Shown here one piece after another: positions 1-12,529 of a DNA stretch of 64,000 nucleotides. Every line of letters begins with the position of its first letter. The stretch's first letter is position 1. The DNA is taken from contig NC_135360.1 in NCBI RefSeq assembly GCF_051622035.1, forward strand, positions 33,621,206 through 33,685,205, read 5' to 3'. The notes beneath the pieces were generated by a model. The model made no database searches, had not been told where the DNA came from, and saw nothing but the letters and a program-made list of their open reading frames with translations. The stretch comes from Arctopsyche grandis. Taxonomy: Eukaryota; Arthropoda; Insecta; Trichoptera; Hydropsychidae. Both the position numbers and the translations under genes were made by a program.

Positions 1-395
1 CTAATAATTGAATTCAAATTTTTAATTATGATAAAATTGAAATTCTACAAGAAAAATTCAAACCGAACTCATTATCAGTATTAATAGTAGAGAACAGCAT
101 ATTTAATACACCATTAAGTTTATTCACTCACGTTTTCTGATATTTTATAGTTAACAAAGTTAAAATGAAAACTGTAAATTTGCATAACGGACAAATAAAC
201 AAGTATATTTATATATTGAGTCAATAAAAAACAGTGAATAAAGTTCCTTGTGTGATAAATATCATTAAATTTTAGCAATATTCTGTTGTATAATGTAATT
301 TTGCACTTTTTAAAACATCTGGTAAGGCTGATAGTCCGTTATATGTATTAATAAACCACATATTTCCCGTTACTAAGATAACACAAAATACTAAC

Positions 396-862
396 CTTTC
401 ACAATGAGCATGAGACAGATACGCCGAAGCTTTGGTAACAGTCCACGACAGTCGTTGCAGGGTATTGGCATCATCCGACGGATATCCAACAATGAGCTGA
501 CCGTGTTCGGGACTACCCAACTCGGCGTGTATCCTCGATCCTTCCAAATTCTTCTCCAAACGTTTGAGTGCGTCAATGGACATCTGTGCAAATCTCAACG
601 ACTCATTAAAATGCTTATCTTTAATAGCAGGCAATTTCTTCAATATAGCGGAGCTCGGAAACGGATAATCGTACGTCGGCGGCGGAAACATCGCACCTAT
701 AATACAAAACGTTGGATACAGTCCAAATATTTCGTTGATTAAAAGTATTTTTAATTTGCTTTAAAGCTTACCAGTCGTTATGAAGTTAATCGAGTACGGC
801 ATGACGACTCCTCCGTAAGTTATTCCGGCCCATAGGACTAAAGTGAGAACTACAACCCTCAT
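396..862 (-). CDS. Secreted haem-peroxidase-like protein, N-terminal two exons (partial)
   Basis: Two minus-strand exons are seen: 772-862 (ATG at 862, 30 codons plus one base, donor ACTG|GTAAGC) and 396-696 (acceptor TTATAG, donor GAAAG|GTTAGT). They join in frame. Exon 1 encodes a signal peptide (MRVVVLTLVLWAGITYG). Exon 2 encodes a propeptide-like region with RLEKNLEGSRI, PEHGQLI and YLSHAHCER. The order of a helix with RLE.N, then a PxHGQ turn, then a Cys before the donor resembles, from memory, the pro-region of insect peroxidase or chorion peroxidase. The haem-binding catalytic domain would lie to the left of the window, so the family call rests on the propeptide only. If correct, the product is exported and acts on extracellular matrix or cuticle by peroxide-dependent cross-linking. 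The 91-base first exon gives a clear start. Confidence 0.55.
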
Positions 863-896
863 CACTTCTTCGACAATCCTAAAACGATACCAAAAT

Positions 897-3130
897 AAAG
901 TAAATAAACAAACTATCGAGCACTTCACAACGATAAAGTCGAATCGCTACTGAAACAAGTACAAAGACAACACATAGATAAATTTGAATATATTCGATTC
1001 ACGCCTCGTTTCAATTCAAAACTTGCATACAAACAAGCCGCTTATCACAATAATTATTATTATAATATAAAATAGAATCAAGGAAGAGATTCTGAGACTG
1101 CATTCAATTTAAATAAATAATAGATATAAAAAAATGTCAAGTTCATTCAAAATGTATTTTTTTTTTGCATACGCCCCAATTCGTATTGACTTTTGGACCT
1201 GTTATCAAAAAATAGTTCAAAAATGTCATTGCTTCAGTTTAAAGTTTATCTATTATCCCTTCAGTTTTATACAAATTATCAAAAGAGTAACTCACTTGAA
1301 TTGGACAAAAAAAAAACTACACAGAGTGTAGGAATCCCGTCGGAGGCTGGTCTCTTTGTGACGAGCCGTTCCAAGATAACCCCGTTTAATATACACCGAT
1401 GATGTTGTTTACTAATTTATAATCGATCGATACGGAGAGAGTAGCACAATACATACAAATTAAAGTTTTCGGTAGACACATTCCAAAGTATACAAATCTG
1501 TTTACGGGAAAACCATCAACTGCATATTTTAATGCAAATATTCACAGACGAACAAAGACTGTTATGCTGTTGTTGGAAGGATGACTCAAATTTAACATGA
1601 TTGCATTCATTCACAATGCAATTCAATAAGTGACATAGCTCATATGCCAACGGTGATCAATTATGCAACAGTCTAAGGACTGCAGTATTGAATTAAACTT
1701 TGAACTGCTATAAATGACGGTGGTAATTGACATTCAATGAAGTGCTAAGTGTATTTTTTTGGCTTCAGTCAGGTATATGAAAGTTACAATATTTTTGAAA
1801 GATATATTACAATGTAATATTATCATTATACAAGGATTTTGAGCAGTTTTGAATGTGAGGTGAGTACATACATACATATGTGTATGTAGCGGTGTCATTC
1901 AATGTCCGTAACAATGGGTTTCCAATAACAAATTCCACCAAATTTGATATACTATCTCAAAGCACACTAACGTAGAACCTCAGTGGGTTTTGGAAGGGCT
2001 CGGAGCTCTGAATCAGAGGACTCCTATACAAAAACAATTAGTGAATATTTGTCCAACGATATAATATGGAATACCTGGCTTTGTATTACAAATTGATCTA
2101 TGGCTATTAGTGCTGTATAGAAATGACTATAGCAAAGTTATTTCGGGGATTATTAATGATCAAATTACTATGTTACAAAGACCCAAGAACACATTACTTT
2201 GTTTTAACTTTTTTTATAATTGATGGCAATTCAAAAATAACATTGAAAGCAATCGAAAGTATATATTTGAAGATATTTAACAATAGTTTTCTGTATAACT
2301 TTCAGTAAGTATTTCCGGAATTACAGAACTGCGTATATATACATAATACATATGATGGTATATCGTAGTTGTTTATCATGATTTTATTAGTAATTGTATG
2401 TATGTATGCTAGTCGTTTGTAATATGAGTATTCAGCAAAACAACAATTGTCCGCGAACAAACATGGTGATAAACATGCCAATTTGCAATTTAACACACGA
2501 TAATAAGCAATGCATTATGTATGTTATAGAATTTTTAAAGACTTGACGTCGTCGTAAGAAATTAATGTTAACAAACAACAACATATTATAAATTATTATT
2601 ATGTGATGTAATTATTACATTTTTAATTAAGTTTGAGAGTTCTTTGAATTCAAACTGATAAACACTAGTAAGAAATATCTGAAAATACATTATATGTGAT
2701 AAGGATACGTAAGTTGTAAATGTTACGAGTAAACAAACATCATGAAATGAGTTTGTATTTTTATGATGCTAATAAAATAATCGAAAAATTTCACAATTGC
2801 AACAACTATAAAGCGGTACAAGAATTGGATAAAATTATAAATAAATGAGATTATCGAAGATAAAGTATCGAATATTAAACAAAAACAATGTAAAAGGTTT
2901 AAATAATATTAAGTAGGTAAATCATTGTCTTGATAAATGTGTTGATAAATTTATCTTATCTTACAAATGTTCATTTACAGAACTTTAAATTGAATTTTAT
3001 TGAGGTTTAAATTGAATTTTACTGAGTTATAAAATAAAAACTTAAATTATGTACATACATATATAATATACTAAAAAAATTGACAGTTAATATTAACGGT
3101 AGTATTCAGTTTAAACGATAATGAAATGCT
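897..3130. other. AT-rich upstream region without a recognisable gene
   Basis: This stretch lies upstream of the peroxidase-like gene. It holds poly-A/T runs, short ACATACATATG microsatellites (near 1865-1890 and 2335-2350) and only chance open frames of about 60 codons. A TATA-like motif at about 1710 has no gene after it. No coding signal, RNA gene or structured repeat was recognised. Confidence 0.5.
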
Positions 3131-3136
3131 TTATTG

Positions 3137-3712
3137 TAGAGGTGGCCATGCGGGTTTTTTTTAACGTAGTTCATTTTTCCAGTGTTATTTTTTTTCTATA
3201 TATGCAGGGGTTTTCAATATGAACTTAAATTAAAATAAATAAACAAGTACTATGTATTGTAATAAAATAAATCAATACCAATGTAAATATTTTCGTTTTA
3301 AATATTTTAGATAAGATCTATCGTTTCCTTTTTCTCTTTGACGGGGAGGTTTATTTAACGACATTTGTCAGTCCATCTGTAGTAAACATTATTTCCTGTT
3401 TTTAACTATTCAGCTCCTTTGAGAGTAATATTTGTCAATAAAATGAACATCTATGTAGGCAGCTAAATAATGTCTTGCTTAGAGAAATAAAAAGTATTTA
3501 GTTAACAGCAATTTCATACAAAAATAGTCTCAATGAATGAGCATAGCAGGTACTAATATACCATAAGTATTCATTGCAGTTATTTCCTTTCGAAAGATGT
3601 CAGAATAATATCAATTTCTTGACTGGTATACGTTCTTTATAAGTTGAAAAAAAAAAGGTTTGCGTCGAAAATTTAAACTACGCCCAAAAAAACCCCCGTG
3701 GCGACTACTGCA
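3137..3712. repeat. Degenerate inverted-repeat element (tentative)
   Basis: The left end (GGTGGCCATGCGGG followed by a T run and AACGTAG) is matched in reverse at 3675-3710 (CTACGCCC, an A run, CCCCCGTGGCGACTACTG). The arms are imperfect, and no clean target duplication was found, although a TTTATTG-like heptamer occurs at both sides. This looks like an old DNA-transposon remnant of hAT type. Confidence 0.35.
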
Positions 3713-3799
3713 TTTTATTGCTTATATAATTTGAACCTAACATTTACCACAAAGGGGGCACAGAAGTATAAAAACATTAAAAAAAAAGAGTTATTTGTT

Positions 3800-3882
3800 G
3801 TTTATTCTGGGGATAAAAGGGCGCCTCATACAAAGTTATATTGACTTTCACCTACCCGAGCAATGCCAGGCAGTTCAGCTAG
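3800..3882 (+). mobile_element. Helitron-type 3' end fragment
   Basis: The stretch CCCGAGCAATGCCAGGCAG followed by TTCAGCTAG|T has the CTAG terminus and following T expected of a Helitron 3' end. Similar GCC-GGG plus CTAG ends occur at 17584-17603 and, reversed, near 25970. The 5' end was not found here. Confidence 0.4.
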
Positions 3883-4214
3883 TTTCCAACATATTGTATG
3901 TATGTATAAAAGGCGACTTATATTATTGTGTTTCAATTTGTTGTAAAGGTATGTGATCACATTTAAGGTAAACTGTATAGGGGGGGTAAGATTTTTTTTG
4001 AAATGGTTATCCACAGCTACAAAAGTTTAGGAATCACTTCTCTAGAACCTTTGAATAAATAATAACGAAGGCATTTCTTTTTTAATTTCCAATGAGATTA
4101 ATAAATTCTTATTGAAATTGTTAAAATGAGATAAAAAAAAAATCAGTACATGGCCATCGTATCAATAGTTACGTTTCATTGGAACTGTCAAAAAGGAAGA
4201 TTGTGTTTGTTTAC

Positions 4215-4515
4215 ACGCATCAGATGGGGGAGGGTGGGGGCTGACCTTAGGTGATCGCAATGCTCGCAGGGGGGGGCTGCGGGGGCCGCGTCGGGGGCGC
4301 AGGCTTTGTGCGAGGGCGGAGGCACTCCTCGCACCGCTTTCTTCAAGGGTTCCCCTCCGGCGAGGACTCGTTTGAACAACATAGTAGCAGAAGCAGCACG
4401 CGCCGCTTGTCGTGATGCAGACGAGTTCGGGGTTGGGGTCGAGGTCGGGGGCGCGCGCTCGACGAATCTCTATGTCTCTGTCTCTGTCTCTCGTCAGGTG
4501 GAGCCCCACCTCGAT
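4215..4515 (-). promoter_or_regulatory. CpG-rich island with a possible first coding exon
   Basis: A 300-bp island of very high GC and CpG content stands out sharply from AT-rich flanks and has no tandem unit, unlike the 16.6-17.4 kb repeat. On the minus strand an ATG at 4382 opens MLFKRVLAGGEPLKKAVRG and reads 45 codons to a donor (CTAAG|GTCAGC, exon 4246-4382). This fits a promoter plus first exon, but no second exon was found to the left before the peroxidase-like gene. Three frames are open here simply because the DNA is GC-rich, so the exon is a guess while the island is real. Confidence 0.4.
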
Positions 4516-4899
4516 CCATGAGTTCGCTGACAGTGAATGACTACCGAGCCGCCGATAACGGCCCTTTTCATTTCTACCTCTATCCGACTGGCCAGGCTAA
4601 ACTAGACCTTATGTTCACTACTCATAAAGATCAATATCGTTTGAATATTTTTTTTAATTGCTCACACGGTACTTTATTGGTGTTCTCTTATCGCGTTGTT
4701 TTTATTATTTTTAAATTAAAATTGCGAATTATTCGCGACCGTAAAATGTATACGTTTGGTCGGCGACTTTATTTACGTTTCTTTTTTGAAATGTCATTGG
4801 GCGCCCTTGAAATATATAGATTACATTTTGTCAGTGTTTAGACTTTGTTTCCATTCGCATTAAATTGTGGTAATTTCAATACATGTACATACATATATG

Positions 4900-5055
4900 T
4901 AGGGCTTTTTTCCATGTAACGCGGTAGAACGGCGTTCCGGCACCTTTTTGTCTCAGCATTTTTTACGAATATTCTATATAATATAATCTTTTCCAATAAA
5001 AAACTTGACAAGAATTGAGTTCCGGCACCTTTTTTTTCAAAAAAAATAAACCCTG
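4900..5055. mobile_element. hAT-like MITE, 156 bp
   Basis: It begins TAGGGCTTTTTT and ends in reverse AAATAAACCCTG, and is flanked by CATATATG (4892-4899) and CATACATG (5056-5063), a 7/8 match expected for an 8-bp hAT duplication. Inside, GTTCCGGCACCTTTTT occurs twice in direct orientation. The flanks are microsatellite-like, which weakens the duplication evidence. Confidence 0.45.
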
Positions 5056-5063
5056 CATACATG

Positions 5064-6948
5064 TATGTATATTGTGTTATAAATTTATAATTATAAATAT
5101 TAATAAAAATATGTAATTCCAAAGGAATCTTATCAGATCATCAATTTTTCGCTTTTATCCAGATTTCAAACATGAATTGATTTTAATCGGTAAAATTTAA
5201 TAATTATAATATATTACTTTTGATCTACAAAGACATTCCTCATGCTTTGGAGAACGTTTGAATGGGTACATATGTACATACATAGTTCAAATTTATTTAC
5301 TAACATAACACGGCATATTTTTTAAACCACCCAGGAAAATATCTTAAATAAAAACAAACATAACTTACAGCTTTACATTATTTACAATCTATGTATACTA
5401 GAGCAAAAAAGCCAGGACACTTGTAAAATTTATTTATATACAACTTCCGTTGTTCTGAGACAAATCAATTCAACCTAAAATGGTTGTATCCATAAAAAGG
5501 AATTCAATCTTTCAACCCCACCACACATATATAGAACCAAACTGAAGCAGTTTGGCCTGAAAGGATGCGTAGACATACACGATGCATTTCCGATCCATCG
5601 CAAAGAGTGAACGCGCATCTGGATAAGTAATAAAAATGAGATATTGTTTAATGCCTCTTTAGCACTGATATATAAGAAAAGAAAACAAAATAGGCTAAAA
5701 AGTATAGACTTGATCAACAGACAAATTATATGTAAACAAGGGTAAGTTTGGTTCGGTGATAATTCCGCACAAAAGTCGTACGCCTCGCATACGTCATTAA
5801 TATCTTGATCACGAAACATCGAAATCGGCATTCGAAAATTCCATTCATCGAGACTTACCCACGTGAACTATCATACTAACGAGAACTCGAGTGCCAGATA
5901 TTCCGTATTCGCGATTTTCGTTTGCCGTTTGCGCGATCGCAATGTGCGAAATAATCCATTTACCATTTGGTACTTCCATATTGAAAAGCGCTTATAAATA
6001 GGTTTTTGAGCATTTTTTTCCTATTATGCTATACATTAGAATAATATAATACCAAGATTACTAACCAAATTAAATTACATTATAAAATAGAAAATGATCA
6101 GTAGATCTATAGTTATTAAAATAGATATTAGATGTATTGTGAACATAATTTCGTAATAATAAAAAGCATTTAAAAATCAAAAAAAAAGCGCTTAGAAAAT
6201 GCGGAAGTTTTACAGCGTTTTAGCATTTGTTTACTCTTAAATTGTTGACTTATCCGAGGATATTCGAAAAAAATAGTAAGTAAGTATATCTTCCCATAAA
6301 AGCTTATAGCTTAACTAACTTACTTTAAGTTAAACGGAATCGTTATTATAATAAGATATACATACAGTTTTCAACTTCAAACATTATTAAATTTACTATT
6401 CGAAGTCAATATCATCGAATATTCATCCTACCCACTTAATAAACATATTTCAAGACAATGGAAAATAAATACGCATAATCACAAAGTAAATTTTTATGGA
6501 AAAATTAATGCGCTCTATATCGATTATATGTGCATTTAAAATGATTGAATCTATTATCTTGTAGGCATAAATAAAGGATATGTTTTTTATGCGCAATTCA
6601 ATTTCGTTTAGTTGCTCTCTTATACAGGTGCTGCAGGTGAAGAGCACGTTGCAATAAAATTGCATTTGTAGGCCGTTGCAGTGTTATGATCACGATACAA
6701 TCACATGGTAAGCTCGTGGCTTGCTCATGTCACTGCCGTGATAATCTGCTAGACATGATGCTTCAGTAATTTGCTTGCTTTTACTAGAATTACTGCACTT
6801 TTTGCCTTGTAGGTACACTTATTTTATTGTAATAGTGACGCATTTAAACAGGACATGGATTCATTTTATAAAAATTTACAAAATAAATTCGAATGGTTAG
6901 ATAAAAGGGAAGAATTTTGGTCAATGAATATAATAGTCTATACGGGTT
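5064..6948. other. Gene-free region with dispersed repeat fragments
   Basis: Positions 5758-5990 share a repeat with 8270-8345 and 10160-10350 (core GCGATCGCAATGTG and TATTCCGTATTCG). Positions 6030-6185 match 23180-23335 (core AGATGTATTGTGAACATAAT), marking a second dispersed family. The remainder is AT-rich with no supported gene. A 118-codon minus-strand open frame at 5475-5831 crosses the first repeat and is not considered coding. Confidence 0.5.
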
Positions 6949-7299
6949 TGGTGCAAACGATCGACAAGCGCCAGACAGACTGAACCACAGATTAACTGGA
7001 TGGCTGCTTTAAACGCAATTCTCGACTTCACGGAAGATAGATTGCACATCAGATGACGAATAACCTTTCGATATGCACAGATGCAATTATTAAAATTGAG
7101 TTGGATCTTTCTGGCGAGTTCAGATAAGGCAAAATTTGGAACTAAAGTATCAGAAGCACAGAACGTATACAGGGTAGGTGTATGTCGGGACTTCGGGTAG
7201 ATTTCGTTTAGTGTAAGTGCGAGCAGTGCGCACGCATAAGGTACACGTGTCGTTAATCTGTGGTTCAGTCTGTCTGGCGCTTGTCGATCGTTTGCACCA
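6949..7299. mobile_element. MITE with about 46-bp near-perfect terminal inverted repeats
   Basis: TGGTGCAAACGATCGACAAG begins a left arm that runs to about 6994. The exact reverse complement closes the element at 7254-7299. The 351-bp unit has no coding capacity. No convincing target duplication was seen, so the superfamily is undetermined. The long, almost identical arms suggest a fairly recent insertion or strong hairpin potential. Confidence 0.7.
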
Positions 7300-7589
7300 C
7301 ATCAAGTCTATACCTATGTCCTACACATACATACAATATGTATGTATATAATTATCAGTCGTCTGTAATTTTATCAAACTTTTTTGTTCAATTTTGAAGC
7401 AAATTTATTTATGTAGAACATACTGGATTGTATACGAGTAATCACGGCTACGGGTAAAATAGTAAAATTTTGTAAAAAAAAAAAACACGACTCATAATGT
7501 TAAATTTTATATTTTCCATTTATTCATGGGCTAGTTTTCGAATATCTTTGGAGTACTAATGCAGATGCCGCATACATACATATATGTCA

Positions 7590-7965
7590 TCTACAGCCAT
7601 TCACCATCCACTGCTGGATGAAGGCCTCTCCAACACGCTTCCACTCGTCTCTGGTTTGCTCCAACTCTCATCCATCTTACCCCACACACTTTCCTAATTT
7701 CATCTACTCATCTTCCTTACGGTCTTCCTTTTACCCTTTTGCAATATCTTGGGTACCATTCCAGCACTTCTTTTGTCCACCTTTCGTCCATTCTTCTAGC
7801 CACGTGGCCCGCCCATTGCCATTTCAATATTTTAACTCTATCCACTATGTCCACTACCTTTGTCATACTTCTCACCCACGTGTTCTGCTTCCTGTCTTTC
7901 GTCGTTATGCCGAGCATACAGCGTTCCATATGTATTTGAGTGTATTGGAGTTTGTGTAGCATCTT
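7590..7965 (-). mobile_element. RTE-like LINE, 3' end of the reverse transcriptase ORF
   Basis: Read on the minus strand, the frame 7962-7717 gives MERCMLGITTKDRKQN, then KILKWQWAGHVARRMDERW and VLEWYPR. After a frame shift, 7680-7590 gives DEWKRVGEAFIQQWMVNGC. This order is the familiar C-terminal tail of RTE-type endonuclease-reverse transcriptase proteins in insects. Only about 375 bp remain; endonuclease and catalytic reverse-transcriptase regions are absent. It is a 5'-truncated, frameshifted dead copy. Confidence 0.75.
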
Positions 7966-8477
7966 AATAGATATATGTACATGTATTGTATAATATATTT
8001 TACATATGTAAATATAAAGTGAGCTGATATACTCACTTTATGTCAACGAATTTTGTAGTTGATTAGTTTCCTACTAATTTTAATAAGTTGAGACCTTAAC
8101 ATTTGAGTGGTATTTTTTTTTCAAAAAGAGGACAGTTTCAGATATTTAGGTTATTTCCATATACATATATTCGTCAACAGTGCGCCTAGTTCGACTGATT
8201 TGCATTTTCCCACTCTTGGAATGTATAAATTCTAGATCTGCTTGATATTAGGGACAAAAAACGGTTGACAAAAAACGGTTTTATGATTATTCCGCAAAAG
8301 GCGATCTCGCGCAAGTCACTAAAATCTCGATCACGGAACATCTATACAAAAAAAAAATATATATGTATATGTACATGTATACCATTTTTGTTGGTGGCCG
8401 GGACCGCATCGACAGTTAAAAAATCGAAAATGTTCGTTTACCATGCATACATATGAAAAACGGTTAGTATATATATC

Positions 8478-8735
<258 letters not shown>

Positions 8736-8972
8736 ATTTCGCTCTAAGTAAGGCTGTACGATAAAAAAAAGAGAGAGAATTTCAAGTTTACCATGCATAC
8801 ATTCTTTTTGATCTTTCGATTTTCGATCTTTGCTTTCCGATATTTGATTTTCGATCTTTCGACTTTCGATGCAGTGAACCAGACCCCATTTTTGTATACA
8901 TGAACTTTTGTAAAAATTTAAAAAATTCAAGTCGGTCAAAAGGAGTAGACCCGTTGGTCAATACACAAATAA

Positions 8973-9782
8973 AGGTCTGTTCATACCTAGTCAGCACGTA
9001 CCGACTTCAGCAGGTATCCGGCCGTACGAAAAGTATTCTTTGGTACATTTTGTATGGGTATATTCATACCAACCGTCACGTTTACGCCACGGCAGGCTTA
9101 CAGCAGTACCCGACATTTCCTGTTCATACCTTACAGCAATATCCATCAACGTATCGTACCCGTTTTTTGGCCATCGTGGAAATATACACGCGAATTACGT
9201 GCCATGAGTCTGCCGCTTTGCTGTTTTGGACCAATTATCGATAGTGACAGTTGACAGCTGTTCAATCTTTCGACATGGTTTTGGCGCAAATATTTAAAAA
9301 AAAAATAAATTTTTTACGGTAATATTTAAAAAAAATTTGTCCATCATCCACAAGCTCCTTATACAGTGTCCAAAACTCTCCTTCGGTCTTTCTATTTTTT
9401 AACATGGGATGCACATCAAAACATTTTTTATTGCCTTCTTGAGCTTCTTCTTCTAACAAAAACGCGATTATACATAATTTTTCGTTCGATAAACGCCGAA
9501 ACATTTTTGCTGACTTGTATTCTGACGCGTAGCTACGAATGCACGTGTATGCATTCATATTGTAAGTACTCGACAATATGAAGTAAGCAATATTGCGCCG
9601 TATCGTCATGGCCTGTAATGTATAAGTAAGCCGATTTTGCCTTGCACTCGGCCAAATTGCTGTAAGCGTGACGTGACCGCGACGTGTAGGTAGATAGGAA
9701 TAGAAATGTAATAAAATGACATATTTGAAACGGAGTCGTGCAGTACTGAAGCCGTGCAGTGCTGTTAAGTATGAACAGACCT
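8973..9782 (-). mobile_element. Non-autonomous PIF/Harbinger element with transposase remnant
   Basis: Terminal inverted repeats AGGTCTGTTCATACCTAG and its counterpart GAACAGACCT bound an 810-bp unit. TAA is present on both sides (8970-8972, 9783-9785), the 3-bp duplication typical of PIF/Harbinger. The minus strand from about 9610 to 9262 encodes an N-terminal piece of a HARBI1-like nuclease: FLLEEEAQEGNKK, then VHPMLKNRKTEGEFWTLYK and ELVDDGQIFFKYYR. The reading degenerates just after this, so the DDE catalytic region is missing. It is an internally deleted copy that would depend on a full-length relative. Confidence 0.75.
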
Positions 9783-9785
9783 TAA

Positions 9786-10555
9786 AACAGGAATTTATTT
9801 TTAATTCTGAATTAGAACTTTTCCCTTTTATAGTAAATGAATATGCCTGTAGTGAGTGTGTAATATGGACCAAATCTATGTTTATGTGTCACGTTGACGT
9901 TTATCCGTTCCTAACCATGCCTCGTCGAGGCGTTTTAGCTAATGGTGAAATATCTATCATTTATTATTTTATTCGTTTCGATATAGTGATTCAAAATAGA
10001 TCCAACTCTCACAAGCCATAATTTGATAATAGCAACTTTGTGATATATATCTTTTGTACAATTTAATAATAGAAGACAATAGTATATTTATATACCGTAT
10101 AATTTTACACTATTATTAAAAATTAGTTCATGATCTGGTTACGCTTCGATGATTATTGGTCACAAAGCGCTCGTCCAAAAGTCACTAAAATCTCTACAAT
10201 GGAACATCTGGCAGCCGAAAAGTCCATCATACTAACGATAACGATAACTCGAATGCCAAATATTCCGTATTCGTGATTTTCATGGCAAAAATTGTCTTGG
10301 GCGATCGCAATGTGACTAATAATCCAATTACCGTTGTTACTGCCTATTATATATAGCGGTTCTTAAACTTTTCGTGGCAAATTAAATGGATCTTCCTATT
10401 CGCTATAGGAAGATATTGAATTCATTGCTTTCTATACGTTTTTCATATGAAAATATTTATTTTTACACGTCTTTCAATAAAATCATTCATGATTATTTTG
10501 CTATAATTTATTTTTAAAGACAGATTAATTGAGAAAAATATTTTATTTATTATAG
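9786..10555. other. Region before the orphan exon, no gene seen
   Basis: AT-rich sequence. Positions 10160-10350 are a copy of the dispersed repeat also at 5758-5990. No signal-peptide exon that could pair with the downstream coding exon was found. ATGs at 10388 and 10447 open only short frames without a matching donor. Confidence 0.5.
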
Positions 10556-11367
10556 CTGGTGTTGAGTCGATCTCTAAGGATGAAAAGAGACCAGTTAAAA
10601 AAGAGAATAAAAGTTCAAATTCGATGTCGTTGGTGCTCACAGAACTAGTTGATTCGAAATTAGCCCCTATTAGAAAATCTCTAAACATATCTGATGCTAA
10701 AATAAGGGAAGTTTACATCATTCCCAAATTGGATGTGAATAAAAACCCAGAAGACCTAGCAATCGATGGAGGTTCCAAATTATCAGTGATGAAGAGCGAG
10801 AAGATGTCATCAAATGCGAAAATAGTAGGTAACACATACACCGTCATATCGAAGAGAGCCAAACCGAGACTGGAATTCGGTAATCCGTTCGCCGCTCAAC
10901 TTAAACCTCTGAGGAGACCGATGATTGAAACTCCCCCTCCGGTAGTACTCCAACCGAATCAAAAAGAAGCCATGGTCAGTGCTACAAAGATTACTGACGC
11001 CAACACCAACTACAACAGACTGCAGTTTTATAAGAACAAGAGCGATTTGTCGTACGTGTGCGAAAAGACCTATCCGAAAACCAAGCCGATTCTGCAACAG
11101 CTGGTGGCACTGTACGCATACACCAAATACATCAAAGGTGATCCGCATCAGATCTCGTTAGACCCAAAGCCAAAGAAGCGAAACGACCGACGCGATCTAC
11201 TAACAACATCCAAAGATGTTCCCCCAACCGTAAAGTGCTCAGCTATGGCTAAAGTCTTAGCAACGTCTTTTTCATACGGAATTCCATCGCCCACAGTTAG
11301 GTTTCATTTATATGAACCGAACAGTTCTTTGAAGGCGTTCAAATTTGACTCTCCGTATCCTTATTAG
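10556..11367 (+). CDS. Last exon of an unrecognised gene (about 270 codons)
   Basis: An acceptor (TTATTTATTATAG) precedes 10556 and the frame is open from the first complete codon at 10558 to TAG at 11365-11367. The internal ATG at 10624 would give 247 aa, but the open frame continues upstream to the acceptor through VESISKDEKRPVKKEN. This implies an upstream exon that I could not locate. The product is basic and rich in Lys, Pro and Ser, with only two Cys (SYVCEK and VKCSAMAK), proline runs (ETPPPVVLQP) and an aromatic tail (FDSPYPY). No known domain was recognised and no membrane segment is evident. Codon use is more GC-rich than the flanks, which supports real coding. Confidence 0.6.
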
Positions 11368-12529
11368 ATTGGAATTTTTCTTCTTTTATTATGAATTAAA
11401 ATTAATGAGAATAGTGATATTCACGTGATTGATACTTTTTTAATGTTTGTTGAGTATTAATTTTTTTAGTCTCGGTTATTATCGCAATTTTGGACCCAAG
11501 ATGGTAACTTGTGGTATTCCATTGATGAGTCACTGAAAGTCGATATTTTTATCTATAGCACTAAAGATTCATATCCACCTTCTCTACTTTACACATTATC
11601 TAAATATATATACGTACATATGATATCAGTTGTTCCGATGAATGTATGTATAGAATATTTGCTATTTTAACTTTTTCACTATGTCGTCTATTTTAGCTAT
11701 GTTTTTACCTTAATATTTAATCTTTTCATTCTACGAAACATATTACGTGTTTGTTCGGCGTTCTAATAGTGCAATGTATCATTATAATAATATCTAAAGT
11801 ATATATTAGGCGAAACTAAATTATATATTAGTCAATTACCCAAAAAATTGGGGTCCAAAATTAGCCATTAAATTATGTATGAATCCTAAAAGCCATCTAA
11901 CTTGGTATTACAATAGTGTATCGATAAAGTTGATTACAATATAAAATAAATACAGAGAAACTACTTACCGAATAAAGTTAAATAGTAATCGATCAATTAT
12001 GTAGTATCGAAGGTATGATTAAAAATTATAAAAAAGTTGGATTAATTTCCCGAACGAAAGGAAATTATATACTTACAATAGTTTTGAAATAATTTACATA
12101 AAAGCACTTGTGATGAAAATGAATTGTATCATAAGTAATGTATGTGATATATTTTCTTTTTATAGCAAATGCAATTTTTTTATTTTTTTATTTTACATTT
12201 GTATTCTTTCGATTGTGTAAGATTTTTATATTGTAAATAAATTTGTATTTGTTTATATACATTTTTTTAATTTTCTATTTATCACAATCATTGACATATC
12301 TTGCATTCGAAATTTTTTCATTATTGATTTTATTCTTTTTCAATTAAAAATATATAATAAAAAAACATTATCTCCATGCTGTATAAAAATTGTCGAACAA
12401 AGTTATAATGGAATTTTCTCCGTTCTAATATAACAATATCTAAATTATGTATATATTTGGTGAAACTAGATTATACATAATTAGTTGTACCAATTTTGTC
12501 CGACATTCAAAAATTGTCAGTGGTCCGTT
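11368..12529. other. AT-rich spacer upstream of the odorant receptor
   Basis: No gene is evident. A degenerate direct duplication is visible: TTCTAATAGTGCAATG and AATATCTAAAGTATATATT near 11762-11815 resemble 12422-12475 just upstream of the receptor start. The second copy may include its promoter, but no clear TATA/initiator pair could be assigned. Confidence 0.4.

Noticed and set aside
5475-5831. 118-codon minus-strand frame
   Set aside because: It runs across a dispersed repeat also found at 8.3 and 10.2 kb and shows no domain or splice context.
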